A stretch of DNA of 64,000 nt from Leucobacter chromiireducens subsp. chromiireducens (GTDB lineage: Bacteria; Actinomycetota; Actinomycetes; Actinomycetales; Microbacteriaceae): the NCBI RefSeq assembly GCF_016758255.1, contig NZ_QYAD01000002.1, positions 558,001 to 622,000 of the forward strand, read 5' to 3'. The notes under the pieces were generated by a model that did no database searches, had not been told where the DNA came from, and saw only the letters and a list, made by a program, of their open reading frames with translations. This document shows, one piece after another, positions 50,490-59,544 of the stretch (within the stretch, counting starts at the first letter, position 1; every line of letters begins with the position of its first letter). Made by a program: the position numbers and the translations under genes.

Positions 50490-52388
50490 ATGAACGACTG
50501 GAACGGTCCCGAATTCGCGGGCTCCGCCGCTCCCCGGCGCGAGCCCCTGAGCTACCCCGGGGCCGTTCCAGCCGCGTCGGTACTGATTACCCAGGACCGT
50601 GTGTGGCGCATTCTTGACCGCTGGAGCGACCCGCTCACGTGGGAAGTGCCGACAGAACAGCGCTTGGGCAGCTGCCGGGTTGCGATCGATGAGGAGTCTG
50701 CGCGCGAGCTCGGGCTCTCTCACCGCGTCTCGCCGACACTGAACAGCGTGTTGGAAGAGCTCACCGGCGCGATCGCGGACGGCCTCGTCCCCGTGATCGC
50801 GATCGGCTCAAACGCTGCGCCGTCCCAGCTGCGCAATAAGTTCGAGGCCGAGTCCACGCAACTGGTGGTCCCGTCGATTCGTGCGCGAATCACTGGGTAT
50901 CGCGTGGGCTTTACCTCCTTCCTCGCCCCCGCCGGGTATCTCCCTGCGACGATTTTCCCGGAGGTGGGCGCAACGACCGCGACGACCGTGCAGTTTGTCA
51001 GCCGGGCACAGCTGCGCGCGATCGACGCCACTGAATCGCCCTGGTACCGGCGCGTGTGGGTAGACGACGCGCAGATTCTGCTCGAAACGGGCGAGCGCAT
51101 TCCCGGCGCCTACGCGTACGTCGCGCATCACGGCGTGATCGGCGATGCGCGCGGCCCCTTCATCTTCGGTACAGCGGACGCTGGGCTGATCGAGCCAGAG
51201 GACATCACCGCGCGCCGGCTGCCGACGCAAGAGCGTGCCCTGCGAGCGCTGCTCGAGGATGAGGTGTGCAGGGAGGCCTGGGGGAGCACACCCGCGGAAC
51301 TGTTCGCCGCAGTGCCGGGAGCGCAAGGATCCCTCGAAACCCTGCAGCGAAGCAACCACGTTCTGCATCGAAACATGCTCGCCGAGCGCACCGATTGCAT
51401 GGGGAGCGAAGCGGCTCGATACGGGTTTCCATTCCCGCAGCGGCCCGCAGCCCCGCTCCCGGGGCTCGCGGGGCGTGACGGATTGAGCGTGACCGTTGGG
51501 CGAACCCACGATCTCCTCGAGCGCCGAGGAAACTCTGTGGTGCGCCTCGGCGAACGTGTCCGCTCGGCGCTCGGCAATCCCACGCACGTCGAGATTGTTT
51601 CTGAGGCACTGCACGGTGGAGTCGCTGCGCGTGCGCCCCGTGTGATCGCATCGGTGTACACATCGAACGGAGATGGCGCTCCGCCCGCGGATCCCGATCT
51701 GATCGAGGTTGACCACATGATGCGGATGGGCGCGGGGCTTGAAGTGGGGGAGCGGGCGATCCTGCGGCCCGTGACCGTGGAGCGGCGCGACTCGTTTGAT
51801 GCGCTGCTCGGGGCGCCCAACTATGTTTCGTTCCGAGTCACGCTCGCGGATCCTTCGAGCACCGAGCGCGAGGTGTGTCTCATGAGTGAGCTGTCGCTGC
51901 AGCTGCTGGGCATCTCGAGCGGTGACTACGTGGTCCTCGAAGGCGCCGCTGGAGACGACGGGCAGGTGCGCACCCTTGTCGTCAAGGCGTTTCAGGTGCC
52001 CGAGGACGTGTGGCAGGAGCGCGTCCGCGTCTCGACCGGGAGCTGGGACGATCGCTTCCCCGGAGCGCGCAGCACCCTGGGCATTCATCCCGACATTCCG
52101 ACCCTGTTCATCGACGCCGCCACACGGACTCGGCTTGGGCTTGCTGCACAGCAGCTTGCGGTGGTCCGCGCCAGACCAGCGAGGCTGCAGCAGTTCGGCA
52201 ATGAGGTGCGTGAGATGCTGCTGCTCCTCGCCATCGCATTCATCGGCATCGTTGGGATCATCCCGAATTTGTGGGTGGGCGCCGGGCTCTTCGGGCTGCT
52301 GCTCGTCGGCTCGTTCTGCCTGATGATTGTGAAGCTGCGGCGACGCCTCTCGCACCGGGCGGCGGGACGGCGCAGAAGCCCCGGATAA
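50490..52388 (+). CDS. Unrecognised 632-residue protein: GGCT-like N-part, middle beta domain, C-terminal membrane anchor
   Basis: I do not recognise the whole protein. A N-terminal region (about 100-250) has 'VIAIGSNAAPSQLRNKF' followed by 'YRVGFTSFLAPAGYLPATIF', reminiscent of the gamma-glutamylcyclotransferase-like 'xGSN' start. Residues about 400-520 read as beta-rich ('MRMGAGLEVGERAILRPVT', 'LQLLGISSGDYVVLEGAAG'), similar to double-psi barrel N-domains of CDC48/VAT. Two membrane segments at about 575-617, then a basic tail. It starts 8 bp after fah, so could share its transcript. ATG at 50490. Confidence 0.7.
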   Translation: MNDWNGPEFAGSAAPRREPLSYPGAVPAASVLITQDRVWRILDRWSDPLTWEVPTEQRLGSCRVAIDEESARELGLSHRVSPTLNSVLEELTGAIADGLVPVIAIGSNAAPSQLRNKFEAESTQLVVPSIRARITGYRVGFTSFLAPAGYLPATIFPEVGATTATTVQFVSRAQLRAIDATESPWYRRVWVDDAQILLETGERIPGAYAYVAHHGVIGDARGPFIFGTADAGLIEPEDITARRLPTQERALRALLEDEVCREAWGSTPAELFAAVPGAQGSLETLQRSNHVLHRNMLAERTDCMGSEAARYGFPFPQRPAAPLPGLAGRDGLSVTVGRTHDLLERRGNSVVRLGERVRSALGNPTHVEIVSEALHGGVAARAPRVIASVYTSNGDGAPPADPDLIEVDHMMRMGAGLEVGERAILRPVTVERRDSFDALLGAPNYVSFRVTLADPSSTEREVCLMSELSLQLLGISSGDYVVLEGAAGDDGQVRTLVVKAFQVPEDVWQERVRVSTGSWDDRFPGARSTLGIHPDIPTLFIDAATRTRLGLAAQQLAVVRARPARLQQFGNEVREMLLLLAIAFIGIVGIIPNLWVGAGLFGLLLVGSFCLMIVKLRRRLSHRAAGRRRSPG

Positions 52389-52456
52389 TCGCAGCCACGG
52401 CGGGGGCCACATGGGCTACGCTCGGGAGGCAACAAGGGCCGCAACGAGGAGGTCGA

Positions 52457-53896
52457 GTGCCGAGCTCATGGCAGGCGCTGCAGCGCGGAGAGTCCGTCCG
52501 AGAACGTCGGCGGGCGCTTGAACGTGCGCACGAGCGGTTTGTGAGTTCGGCTGCGAGCGCAGCCCTGCACGATCCGAATGCGGAGCTCGAGCTGCGCGAG
52601 CGTTTCGCGGCGACGCCCGGTGTGCGTCCGTTCGTACTCGACTCCTGGCTCCGCTCACAGCGCGGCACGATCCATCCCGACCGGGTGCTTGAACGCCCCG
52701 CGCTTGACGGTGCTGCGTTGGACGAGCTGCGGAGGATCCACCCGCTGTCGAGCGTGCTTCCCGTGATCCGCAAGCTGCTGTTTGATGAGGCGCGTGAGTC
52801 CGGGCTCATCGTCGCCGTGGGAGACTCAGCCGGTCGCCTGCTCTGGGTGGACGGCGACGCCCGCCTGCGTACCCGTGCCGCCGAGATGGGGTTTCGGGCG
52901 GGCATGGACTGGTCCGAGCACTCGGTGGGCACGAGCGCTCCCGGCAGTGCGATTGAGCTTGACCAGGCGCTGCAGGTGTTGGGGGCCGAGCACTTCAGTC
53001 GCGCAGTGCACGAGTGGAGTTGCACTGCGGCGCCCGTGCACGACCCGCTAAGCGGTGAGATCTTGGGCGTGGTTGATGTGACGGGCGGCGACAGCGCCGC
53101 CTCACCGCACCTGTTGCCCCTCCTGCAGGCGACACTCGCAGCGATTGAGGCGGAGTTGCAGCTTGCCCGGCTCCGCGAACTCTTGAACCCGGCCCGCGCG
53201 AGTGCCGCAGCGGCGGCGAGCGGATTCGCGCACGCGCAGGTGGGCCCCGCGGCGGGACAGGGCGCTGATCCCGATCCGGATCTCGAGCTCGATCCCGATC
53301 CCGGCCCTTCCGCGCCTCGACTGTGCGTGCTCGGGCGTGAGGAAGCCGCCCTGGAGTGGGAAGCCGGATCCGCCCCGCTGACGGGGCGCCACGCGGAGAT
53401 TCTGCTCGCGCTCGCGGCCTCGCCGGCCGGGTGCTCAGCCGAGCAGCTCGCAGAGGAGGTGTACGGGCGGGCCGACGCAGAGCAGACGCTCCGCGCTGAA
53501 CTTGTGCGCCTGCGCCGGTGGTTCGCCGCGGAGGCCGTGCCGCTCCGCCTGCAGTCCCGGCCGTACGCGCTCGACGGACCGCTGCGGGTGGACGCCTCAG
53601 ACGCGTTGGCGCAGCTGGACGCTGGGGAGCACACCGCGGCGCTCGCAGGCTATGCCGGCCCAGTGCTGCCCACCTCCGTGTCGCCCGTGGCTGAGCGCTT
53701 GCGTGCCGAACTCGACGCGACATTGCGGGAGACGATGCTTGAGCGCGCTGATCCCGATCAGCTGTTTGCGTACGCGCAGCAGTGGGCCTGGGCGGACGCG
53801 CACATCTGGGAGACCTTGCTCCAGGTGCTTCCCGCGCGCTCACCCCGGCGCGCCCACGTGGTGGCCAAGCTCGAAGCGTTGCGCGGCGAGCAGTAA
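52457..53896 (+). CDS. GAF-domain transcriptional regulator of the AcoR type lacking the AAA+ domain
   Basis: 479 residues from GTG at 52457, backed by AGGAGG at 52447-52452. N-terminal region plus GAF domain (about 85-215; 'SGLIVAVGDSAGRLLWVDG', 'SVGTSAPGSA', 'GVVDVTGG') as in AcoR, then an Ala/Pro/Asp linker with a DPDPD-type repeat, then a C-terminal winged-helix-like region (about 305-370; 'TGRHAEILLALAASPAGCSAEQLAEEVYG'). The sigma54 ATPase domain of true AcoR is absent. It precedes the ALDH-ADH-DUF779 unit and is its likely activator. Confidence 0.85.
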   Translation: MPSSWQALQRGESVRERRRALERAHERFVSSAASAALHDPNAELELRERFAATPGVRPFVLDSWLRSQRGTIHPDRVLERPALDGAALDELRRIHPLSSVLPVIRKLLFDEARESGLIVAVGDSAGRLLWVDGDARLRTRAAEMGFRAGMDWSEHSVGTSAPGSAIELDQALQVLGAEHFSRAVHEWSCTAAPVHDPLSGEILGVVDVTGGDSAASPHLLPLLQATLAAIEAELQLARLRELLNPARASAAAAASGFAHAQVGPAAGQGADPDPDLELDPDPGPSAPRLCVLGREEAALEWEAGSAPLTGRHAEILLALAASPAGCSAEQLAEEVYGRADAEQTLRAELVRLRRWFAAEAVPLRLQSRPYALDGPLRVDASDALAQLDAGEHTAALAGYAGPVLPTSVSPVAERLRAELDATLRETMLERADPDQLFAYAQQWAWADAHIWETLLQVLPARSPRRAHVVAKLEALRGEQ

Positions 53897-53915
53897 CCAG
53901 CCGAACCGGGCGACT

Positions 53916-53966
53916 GTTGCGCGCCCGAAACCACGCTGCAACGTCGATGCAACGTGAACGCAACGT
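53916..53966. promoter_or_regulatory. Phased GCAACGT repeats upstream of the ALDH gene
   Basis: TGCAACGT at 53937-53944, TGCAACGT at 53948-53955 and CGCAACGT at 53959-53966 are spaced exactly 11 bp, on one face of the helix; an inverted GTTGC lies at 53916-53920. The ALDH ATG is 66 bp downstream. Likely activator sites. Confidence 0.6.
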
Positions 53967-54032
53967 TCCCAGCGATACGTTCGGAGGACCGGGAAATCCC
54001 GGCACCCGCAACGATGTCAAAGGAGACACGTC

Positions 54033-55556
54033 ATGACTGTGTACGCAGCCCCCGGCCAGCCGGATTCGCTGGTCAATTTCAAGAGCCGCTACGAGCACTA
54101 CATCGGCGGCGAGTGGGTGCGCCCCGTGAAGGGCCAGTATTTCGAGAACGTCACCCCCGTCACAGGCAAGGCCTTCTGCGAGATCGCCCGCGGCACCGCT
54201 GAAGACATTGAGGCGGCGCTCGACGCGGCCCACGCGGCGGCACCGGCGTGGGGCCAAACAAGCCCCGCCGAGCGCGCGCTGATCCTGAACAAGATCGCGG
54301 ATCGCATGGAGCAGAACCTTGAGCTCCTCGCAGTGGCGGAGACCTGGGACAACGGCAAGGCGGTGCGCGAGACGCTCAACGCCGACATTCCGCTCGCGAT
54401 CGATCACTTCCGCTACTTCGCTGGTGCGATCCGCGCGCAGGAGGGTGGACTTTCCCAGATCAACGAGGACATGGTCGCGTATCACTTCCACGAGCCGCTC
54501 GGGGTGGTGGGCCAGATCATCCCCTGGAACTTCCCGATCCTCATGGCGACGTGGAAGCTTGCGCCGGCGCTCGCAGCGGGCAACGCCATCGTGCTGAAGC
54601 CGGCCGAGCAAACGCCGGCCTCGATCCTGGTGCTGTTCGAACTGATCGGTGATCTGCTTCCCGCCGGGGTCGTCAACATTGTGAACGGCTTTGGCGCTGA
54701 GGCCGGGAAGCCCCTCGCGACCAACAAGCGCATCCGCAAGATTGCCTTCACGGGTGAGACAACCACCGGACGCCTCATCATGCAGTACGCCTCCGAGAAC
54801 ATCATCCCCGTGACGCTCGAGCTCGGCGGGAAGAGCCCGAATCTCTTCTTCGAGGACGTGATGGCGCAGGACGATGCGTACTTCGATAAGGCGAAGGAAG
54901 GGTTCACGATGTTCGCCCTCAACCAGGGTGAAGTGTGCACGTGCCCCTCGCGTGCGCTGATTCAGGCCTCGATCGCGGATGACTTCCTCGACGCGGTGGC
55001 AGAGCGCACCGAGCGCATCACGCGCGGCAACCCGCTCGACACCGACACGATGATGGGTGCGCAGGCCTCGAACGATCAGTTCGAAAAGATCAAGTCGTAC
55101 CTTGATATCGGCAAGCAGGAGGGGGCGCAGGTGCTCACGGGAGGCGGCGTCGCCGACCTCGGAGGTGAGTTCGCGGACGGCTTCTACATCCAGCCGACGA
55201 TCTTCCGCGGCGACAACTCGATGCGGATCTTCCAGGAGGAGATCTTCGGGCCCGTCGTTGCCGCAACCACGTTCACGGACTTCGATGACGCGGTGCGGAT
55301 CGCGAACGACACCCTGTACGGGCTGGGCGCCGGCGTGTGGAGTCGCAACGGCAACACCGCGTATCGCGCGGGTCGCGCCATTCAGGCGGGCCGCGTCTGG
55401 GTGAACAACTACCACGCCTACCCGGCACACGCGGCCTTCGGTGGCTACAAGTCGAGCGGCATCGGGCGCGAAAACCACCTCATGATGCTTGATCACTACC
55501 AGCAGACCAAGAACCTGCTCGTCAGCTACAAGGAGACCGCAGACGGCTTCTTCTAA
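54033..55556 (+). CDS. exaC: Aldehyde dehydrogenase (acetaldehyde dehydrogenase, ExaC-like)
   Basis: 507 residues, ATG with AAAGGAG. NAD-dependent oxidation of acetaldehyde to acetate: '[20 protein letters not shown]', 'FTGETTTGR', catalytic Glu in 'LELGGKSPN', catalytic Cys in '[12 protein letters not shown]', 'EIFGPVV' and '[10 protein letters not shown]'. The order ALDH, ADH, DUF779 with a GAF regulator upstream matches alcohol/aldehyde oxidation loci of actinobacteria. Confidence 0.93.
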   Translation: MTVYAAPGQPDSLVNFKSRYEHYIGGEWVRPVKGQYFENVTPVTGKAFCEIARGTAEDIEAALDAAHAAAPAWGQTSPAERALILNKIADRMEQNLELLAVAETWDNGKAVRETLNADIPLAIDHFRYFAGAIRAQEGGLSQINEDMVAYHFHEPLGVVGQIIPWNFPILMATWKLAPALAAGNAIVLKPAEQTPASILVLFELIGDLLPAGVVNIVNGFGAEAGKPLATNKRIRKIAFTGETTTGRLIMQYASENIIPVTLELGGKSPNLFFEDVMAQDDAYFDKAKEGFTMFALNQGEVCTCPSRALIQASIADDFLDAVAERTERITRGNPLDTDTMMGAQASNDQFEKIKSYLDIGKQEGAQVLTGGGVADLGGEFADGFYIQPTIFRGDNSMRIFQEEIFGPVVAATTFTDFDDAVRIANDTLYGLGAGVWSRNGNTAYRAGRAIQAGRVWVNNYHAYPAHAAFGGYKSSGIGRENHLMMLDHYQQTKNLLVSYKETADGFF

Positions 55557-55620
55557 GCCGACGCGTTCTTGCCCCTTCCCACTCACGTAGTACTCCATTC
55601 ACCGTCGAAAGGAATCTCCC

Positions 55621-56655
55621 ATGACCACTTCAACGATGCGCGCCGCATCCGTGCCGAGCTTTGGTGCCCGCTTGGACGTCGCCGATCAGTCCGTTCCGAC
55701 CCCGGGTGCCGGCCAGGCGCTGGTGCGCGTGCTGACCACCGGCGTCTGCCACACCGACCTGCACGCCGTTGAAGGCGACTGGCCTGTGAAGCCGAGCCCG
55801 CCGTTCATCCCCGGACACGAGGGCGTTGGCCTCGTCGAAGCCGTCGGCGAGGGAGTCACGAACGTTGCCGTGGGTGATCTCGTGGGGAATGCGTGGCTGT
55901 GGTCCGCGTGTGGCCACTGCGAGCACTGTCGCACCGGCTGGGAGACGCTGTGCGAACAGCAGCAGAATGGTGGCTACTCGGTTGACGGCTCGTTTGCGGA
56001 GTACATGCTCGTGGACGCGGAGTACGCGGCAGTCGTGCCCGCGGGCTCGGATCCCGTCGAGGTGGCGCCGGTGCTCTGCGCTGGCGTGACGGTCTACAAG
56101 GGCCTGAAGGTCACGGGCGTGCGCCCTGGCCAGTGGGTCGTGATCTCGGGCATTGGCGGCCTCGGTCACATCGCGGTGCAGTATGCCGTGGCGATGGGCA
56201 TGCGTGTCGCGGCGGTGGACATTGCCGACGACAAACTTGCGCTCGCGAAGAAGCACGGCGCTGAGGTGACCGTCAATGCGCTGAACGAGGATCCGGTCGA
56301 GGCGATCCAGCGCCAGACCGGTGGGAGCCACGGGGTGCTCGTCACCGCTGTGCACCCCTCGGCGTTTGGGCAGGCGATCGGTATGACCCGCCGCGGCGGC
56401 ACCATCGTGTTCAACGGCTTGCCGCCCGGGGACTTCCCTGCTCCCATCTTCGACATCGTGCTCAAGGGGTTGACGATTCGTGGCTCGATCGTGGGGACGC
56501 GCCAGGACATGATCGAGGCTCTCGATTTCTACGCCCGCGGGCTGATCCACCCGACCGTTGCCGAGCGCCCGCTCGATGACGTAAACGAGGTGCTCGACGA
56601 GATGCGCGCCGGCAAGATCGACGGCCGCGTGGTGCTTCGCCTGGCGAGCGCGTAG
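55621..56655 (+). CDS. adhP: Zinc-dependent alcohol dehydrogenase (AdhP-like)
   Basis: 344 residues, GAAAGGAA before the ATG. MDR-family enzyme: catalytic zinc ligands in 'TTGVCHTDLHA' and 'FIPGHEGVG', structural zinc site 'CGHCEHCRTGWETLC', cofactor motif 'GIGGLGHIAVQYA' with an Asp after the second strand ('AAVDIADDK') favouring NAD. It would oxidise primary alcohols to the aldehyde used by the gene upstream. Confidence 0.93.
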   Translation: MTTSTMRAASVPSFGARLDVADQSVPTPGAGQALVRVLTTGVCHTDLHAVEGDWPVKPSPPFIPGHEGVGLVEAVGEGVTNVAVGDLVGNAWLWSACGHCEHCRTGWETLCEQQQNGGYSVDGSFAEYMLVDAEYAAVVPAGSDPVEVAPVLCAGVTVYKGLKVTGVRPGQWVVISGIGGLGHIAVQYAVAMGMRVAAVDIADDKLALAKKHGAEVTVNALNEDPVEAIQRQTGGSHGVLVTAVHPSAFGQAIGMTRRGGTIVFNGLPPGDFPAPIFDIVLKGLTIRGSIVGTRQDMIEALDFYARGLIHPTVAERPLDDVNEVLDEMRAGKIDGRVVLRLASA

Positions 56656-56665
56656 CGACACCCCA

Positions 56666-56705
56666 GTGTGGGCCCGGGGCTGTGAGCTGAGCCCCGGGCC
56701 CACAC
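56666..56705 (+). terminator. Strong hairpin between adhP and the DUF779 gene
   Basis: A perfect 16-bp inverted repeat, GTGTGGGCCCGGGGCT with its complement, and an 8-base loop. With no T run it may attenuate or process the message ahead of the DUF779 gene. Confidence 0.65.
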
Positions 56706-56731
56706 GCCCACGACGACCCAAGGAGAGAACC

Positions 56732-57145
56732 ATGGCAGATCAGGATCGCACCCGAGCCGCCCGTCCAGAGGTCGAGGGCGAGACCGAGAGCCGTCTGGCG
56801 TTTACGCCCGCGGCGCTCGCGCTCATCGAGCGGCTCTGGGAGATGCACGGGCCACTTATGTTTCACCAGTCGGGCGGCTGCTGCGACGGCAGCGCGCCCA
56901 TGTGTTACCAGGCGGGGGAGTTTCGCACCGGAGGGCAAGACGTGCTGCTCGGAACGCTTGAGCTCGATCCCGCTCGAGAGTCTGATGCCGATGCACGCGA
57001 GATTCCGTTCTGGATGTCCCGTGAGCAGTTTGCGCTCTGGGCCCACACACACCTGACGGTTGACGCGGTGCCCGGTCGGGGGAGTGGCTTCTCGCTCGAG
57101 GCCCCGGAGGGTGAGCGCTTCCTGATCCGCTCCCGCTTGCTGTGA
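56732..57145 (+). CDS. DUF779 protein associated with aldehyde dehydrogenase
   Basis: 137 residues from the ATG at 56732 with AAGGAGAG. The family core is 'HQSGGCCDGSAPMCY', then 'EIPFWMS' and 'EGERFLIRS'. DUF779 genes regularly follow acetaldehyde dehydrogenases; a function is not established, but the clustered Cys suggest a metal or redox role. Confidence 0.88.
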   Translation: MADQDRTRAARPEVEGETESRLAFTPAALALIERLWEMHGPLMFHQSGGCCDGSAPMCYQAGEFRTGGQDVLLGTLELDPARESDADAREIPFWMSREQFALWAHTHLTVDAVPGRGSGFSLEAPEGERFLIRSRLL

Positions 57146-57175
57146 GCCGGTGACCACCCACGCAGTTTGACCTGC

Positions 57176-57181
57176 GACAAT
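57176..57181 (+). promoter_or_regulatory. Candidate -10 element for rlmN (leaderless)
   Basis: GACAAT ends 6 bases before the GTG at 57188. Confidence 0.35.
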
Positions 57182-57187
57182 AGAGCA

Positions 57188-58492
57188 GTGGATCCCAACA
57201 AGCTGAATCACGAACGCGGCGCTGAGGAAGCGAAGTTCATCAAGACGCGACCCAACACGGGCGGTCTCGCGCGGCGCCCTCAGGTGCGCCCGAAGACGGA
57301 GGGCTGGACGCAGCTCACGAGCCCAGACGGGCGGCCGACGCTGCAGTTCGCCTCGCCGCGCGTCAAGCAGCCGGCCACGCACCTCGCCGACCTGACGCTC
57401 GCGGAACGCGAAGCGAAGATCGTGGAACTCGGCCTGCCGAAGTTCCGAGCGAAGCAGATTTCAAAGCAGTACTTCGACAACTACGTCACCGATCCCGAGC
57501 AGATGACCGATCTTCCGAAGGATCGTCGCGCGGAGGTTGCCGAGGCGCTCTTCCCGCCGCTGCTCACCGAGGTGAAGCGACTCGTGACTGATGATGGATC
57601 GACGATCAAGTTCCTCTGGCGGCTCTTCGACGGTGCACTCGTCGAGTCCGTGCTGATGCGCTACCCAGGCCGCATCACGCTCTGCGTGTCGAGCCAGTGC
57701 GGTTGCGGTATGAACTGCCCATTCTGTGCCACCGGTCAGGCGGGCCTCACCCGGAACATGTCGACCGCCGAGATCCTCGACCAGGTCGTCCAAGCGAATC
57801 GCGTCATTGCCGAGGGCGGGCTGGGCCGCGCGCGTGAGGAAGGCAACGGCGCCGAGGCCGAGCGCGTGAACAACATCGTGTTCATGGGCATGGGGGAGCC
57901 GCTCGCCAACTACAAGCGCGTCATGAACGCGGTGCACCGCATGGTGGCGCCCGCTCCTGAGGGGCTCGGGATGTCGGCCCGCGGTATCACCGTGTCGACC
58001 GTGGGGCTTGCGCCCGCGATCCGGAAGCTCGCGGACGAAGACCTCGCCATTACGTTTGCGCTCTCGCTGCACGCGCCGGACGATCAGCTGCGCGACGAGC
58101 TGATCCCGGTCAATAGCCGTTGGAAGGTCGACGAGGTGCTCGACGCCGCGTACGGCTACTACGAGAAGACCGGGCGTCGCGTATCGATCGAGTACGCGCT
58201 GATCAAGGACATGAACGACCACGCCTGGCGCGCGGACCTGCTCGCGGAGCGGCTCAACCAGCGTGGCCGCGGCTGGGTGCACGTGAACCCGATTCCGCTG
58301 AACCCCACGCCGGGTTCGATCTGGACCTCGTCGACCCGTGAGGTGACCCGGGAATTCGTGGATCGGCTGAACGCTGCGGGCATCCCGACGACGCTGCGCG
58401 ATACGCGCGGCAAGGAGATCGACGGCGCCTGCGGCCAGCTGGTGGCAACAGAGCAGGATCGAGCTGAAGCGGCGGCGTTCGCAGAAGCGTAA
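57188..58492 (+). CDS. rlmN: 23S rRNA (adenine-2503-C2)-methyltransferase
   Basis: 434 residues from GTG at 57188. Radical SAM enzyme that methylates C2 of A2503 in 23S rRNA and A37 in some tRNAs. The iron-sulfur motif C-x3-C-x2-C is in '[13 protein letters not shown]'; '[16 protein letters not shown]', '[16 protein letters not shown]' and '[11 protein letters not shown]'-type stretches follow, and a catalytic Cys is in 'DGACGQL'. It also has a ~60-residue basic N-terminal extension before the domain. Confidence 0.94.
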   Translation: MDPNKLNHERGAEEAKFIKTRPNTGGLARRPQVRPKTEGWTQLTSPDGRPTLQFASPRVKQPATHLADLTLAEREAKIVELGLPKFRAKQISKQYFDNYVTDPEQMTDLPKDRRAEVAEALFPPLLTEVKRLVTDDGSTIKFLWRLFDGALVESVLMRYPGRITLCVSSQCGCGMNCPFCATGQAGLTRNMSTAEILDQVVQANRVIAEGGLGRAREEGNGAEAERVNNIVFMGMGEPLANYKRVMNAVHRMVAPAPEGLGMSARGITVSTVGLAPAIRKLADEDLAITFALSLHAPDDQLRDELIPVNSRWKVDEVLDAAYGYYEKTGRRVSIEYALIKDMNDHAWRADLLAERLNQRGRGWVHVNPIPLNPTPGSIWTSSTREVTREFVDRLNAAGIPTTLRDTRGKEIDGACGQLVATEQDRAEAAAFAEA

Positions 58493-58529
58493 TTGGGGCG
58501 GGTCGAGGACGCACCCGCGGGCAGTCATA

Positions 58530-58553
58530 ATGAAACAGAATCATTCTGTTCAT
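58530..58553. promoter_or_regulatory. Palindrome upstream of the LysR gene
   Basis: AACAGAAT-C-ATTCTGTT (58534-58550) inside ATGAA...TTCAT (58530-58553), 40 bp before the ATG. Candidate autoregulatory site. Confidence 0.5.
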
Positions 58554-58580
58554 TTGCTTCGCCTGAGGTTATGTCCCGGG

Positions 58581-58586
58581 TAGACT
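58581..58586 (+). promoter_or_regulatory. Candidate -10 element for the LysR gene (leaderless)
   Basis: TAGACT, 7 bases before the ATG at 58594. Confidence 0.4.
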
Positions 58587-58593
58587 CGATCCC

Positions 58594-59544
58594 ATGACCA
58601 CTCAGCGAACAGCCGATCCGATCGGCTCAATCGACTCTACTGAGCTGCGCATTCTCCACGCGCTCGCAACGACTGGCTCGCTGACGGCGGCTGCGGGGAG
58701 CCTCGGGCTCAGCCAGCCCGCAGTGAGCCAGCGCATCAAGCGGGTGGAGACCCGGCTCGCGGTGCCGCTCATTGAGCGCAGCGGGCGGGGGATCCGGTTG
58801 ACCACGGCGGGGCAGATCCTCGCGGACCACGGCCGTACCGTTGTCGCGGAGATCGATGCCGCTCTCGCGGCGATCGACGATCTCAGAGGTGAGCGCGCGG
58901 GGACCCTCCGCATGGTCGGCTTTCCGTCTGCCTCAGCGACGCTCGTGCCCGATCTCATGCGCCGACTCGCGGCGGAGGCGCCCGACGTTGCGCTGCAGTA
59001 TCGCGAGGCGGAGCCGCCGGCGGCTGCCGGGATGCTCCGCGACGGCGAGGTCGACTGCGCGCTGATCTTTGACTATGAGGGAGCCGCCGAGCTTCCCGCT
59101 GGGAGTGCGTACCTGCCGCTCTGGCGCGAAGAGGTGAAACTTGTCGTGTCGGACGACCGTCAGGTGGAAGGGGAGTCCGCAAAGTTGGGCGACTTCTCTC
59201 ACGAGCACTGGATCGCGGGTTGCGAGAAGTGCCGCGGTCACCTGCTGAGCGCTGCCGGGGAGGCCGGATTCGAACCTGACATCATTCAGGAAACGGACAA
59301 TGTGCCGGCCATGCTCGCGATGGCTGCCGCGGGTGGAGCCGTCGCGCTCGTTCCCGGTCTCGCGCTGGCTGCCGCTCGCACGCTTCCCGATGACGCGCGA
59401 GCGCTGCCGCTTGATCCACCGCGCTACCGCACGATTGGCATTGTCTCGATGGCCACCGCGAACGAGAGCCCACAGGTGCGCCTCGCGAAGCGGTTGCTCG
59501 CCGGCGTCGATGGAGCGCGGTGGGGACTCGAGGTGATCGCGTGA
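58594..59544 (+). CDS. LysR-family transcriptional regulator
   Basis: 316 residues. N-terminal helix-turn-helix ('LATTGSLTAAAGSLGLSQP', 'AVSQRIKRVETRL') and type-2 periplasmic-binding-like effector domain. 'GSAYLPLWREEVKLVV' and 'IIQETDNVPAMLAMAAAG' are typical of the fold. It is coupled to an MFS exporter by a GTGA overlap, so it probably regulates that transporter. Confidence 0.9.
   Translation: MTTQRTADPIGSIDSTELRILHALATTGSLTAAAGSLGLSQPAVSQRIKRVETRLAVPLIERSGRGIRLTTAGQILADHGRTVVAEIDAALAAIDDLRGERAGTLRMVGFPSASATLVPDLMRRLAAEAPDVALQYREAEPPAAAGMLRDGEVDCALIFDYEGAAELPAGSAYLPLWREEVKLVVSDDRQVEGESAKLGDFSHEHWIAGCEKCRGHLLSAAGEAGFEPDIIQETDNVPAMLAMAAAGGAVALVPGLALAAARTLPDDARALPLDPPRYRTIGIVSMATANESPQVRLAKRLLAGVDGARWGLEVIA

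Noticed and set aside
53937-53966. Possible CRISPR-like short repeats
   Set aside because: Units are only 8 bp with 3-bp gaps and no spacers or cas genes; they fit regulator sites.
52995-55598. 867-residue open frame on the minus strand
   Set aside because: It lies opposite the GAF regulator and ALDH genes, which have clear motifs; the reading is Arg/His/Val-rich without a fold, as expected from high-GC antisense.
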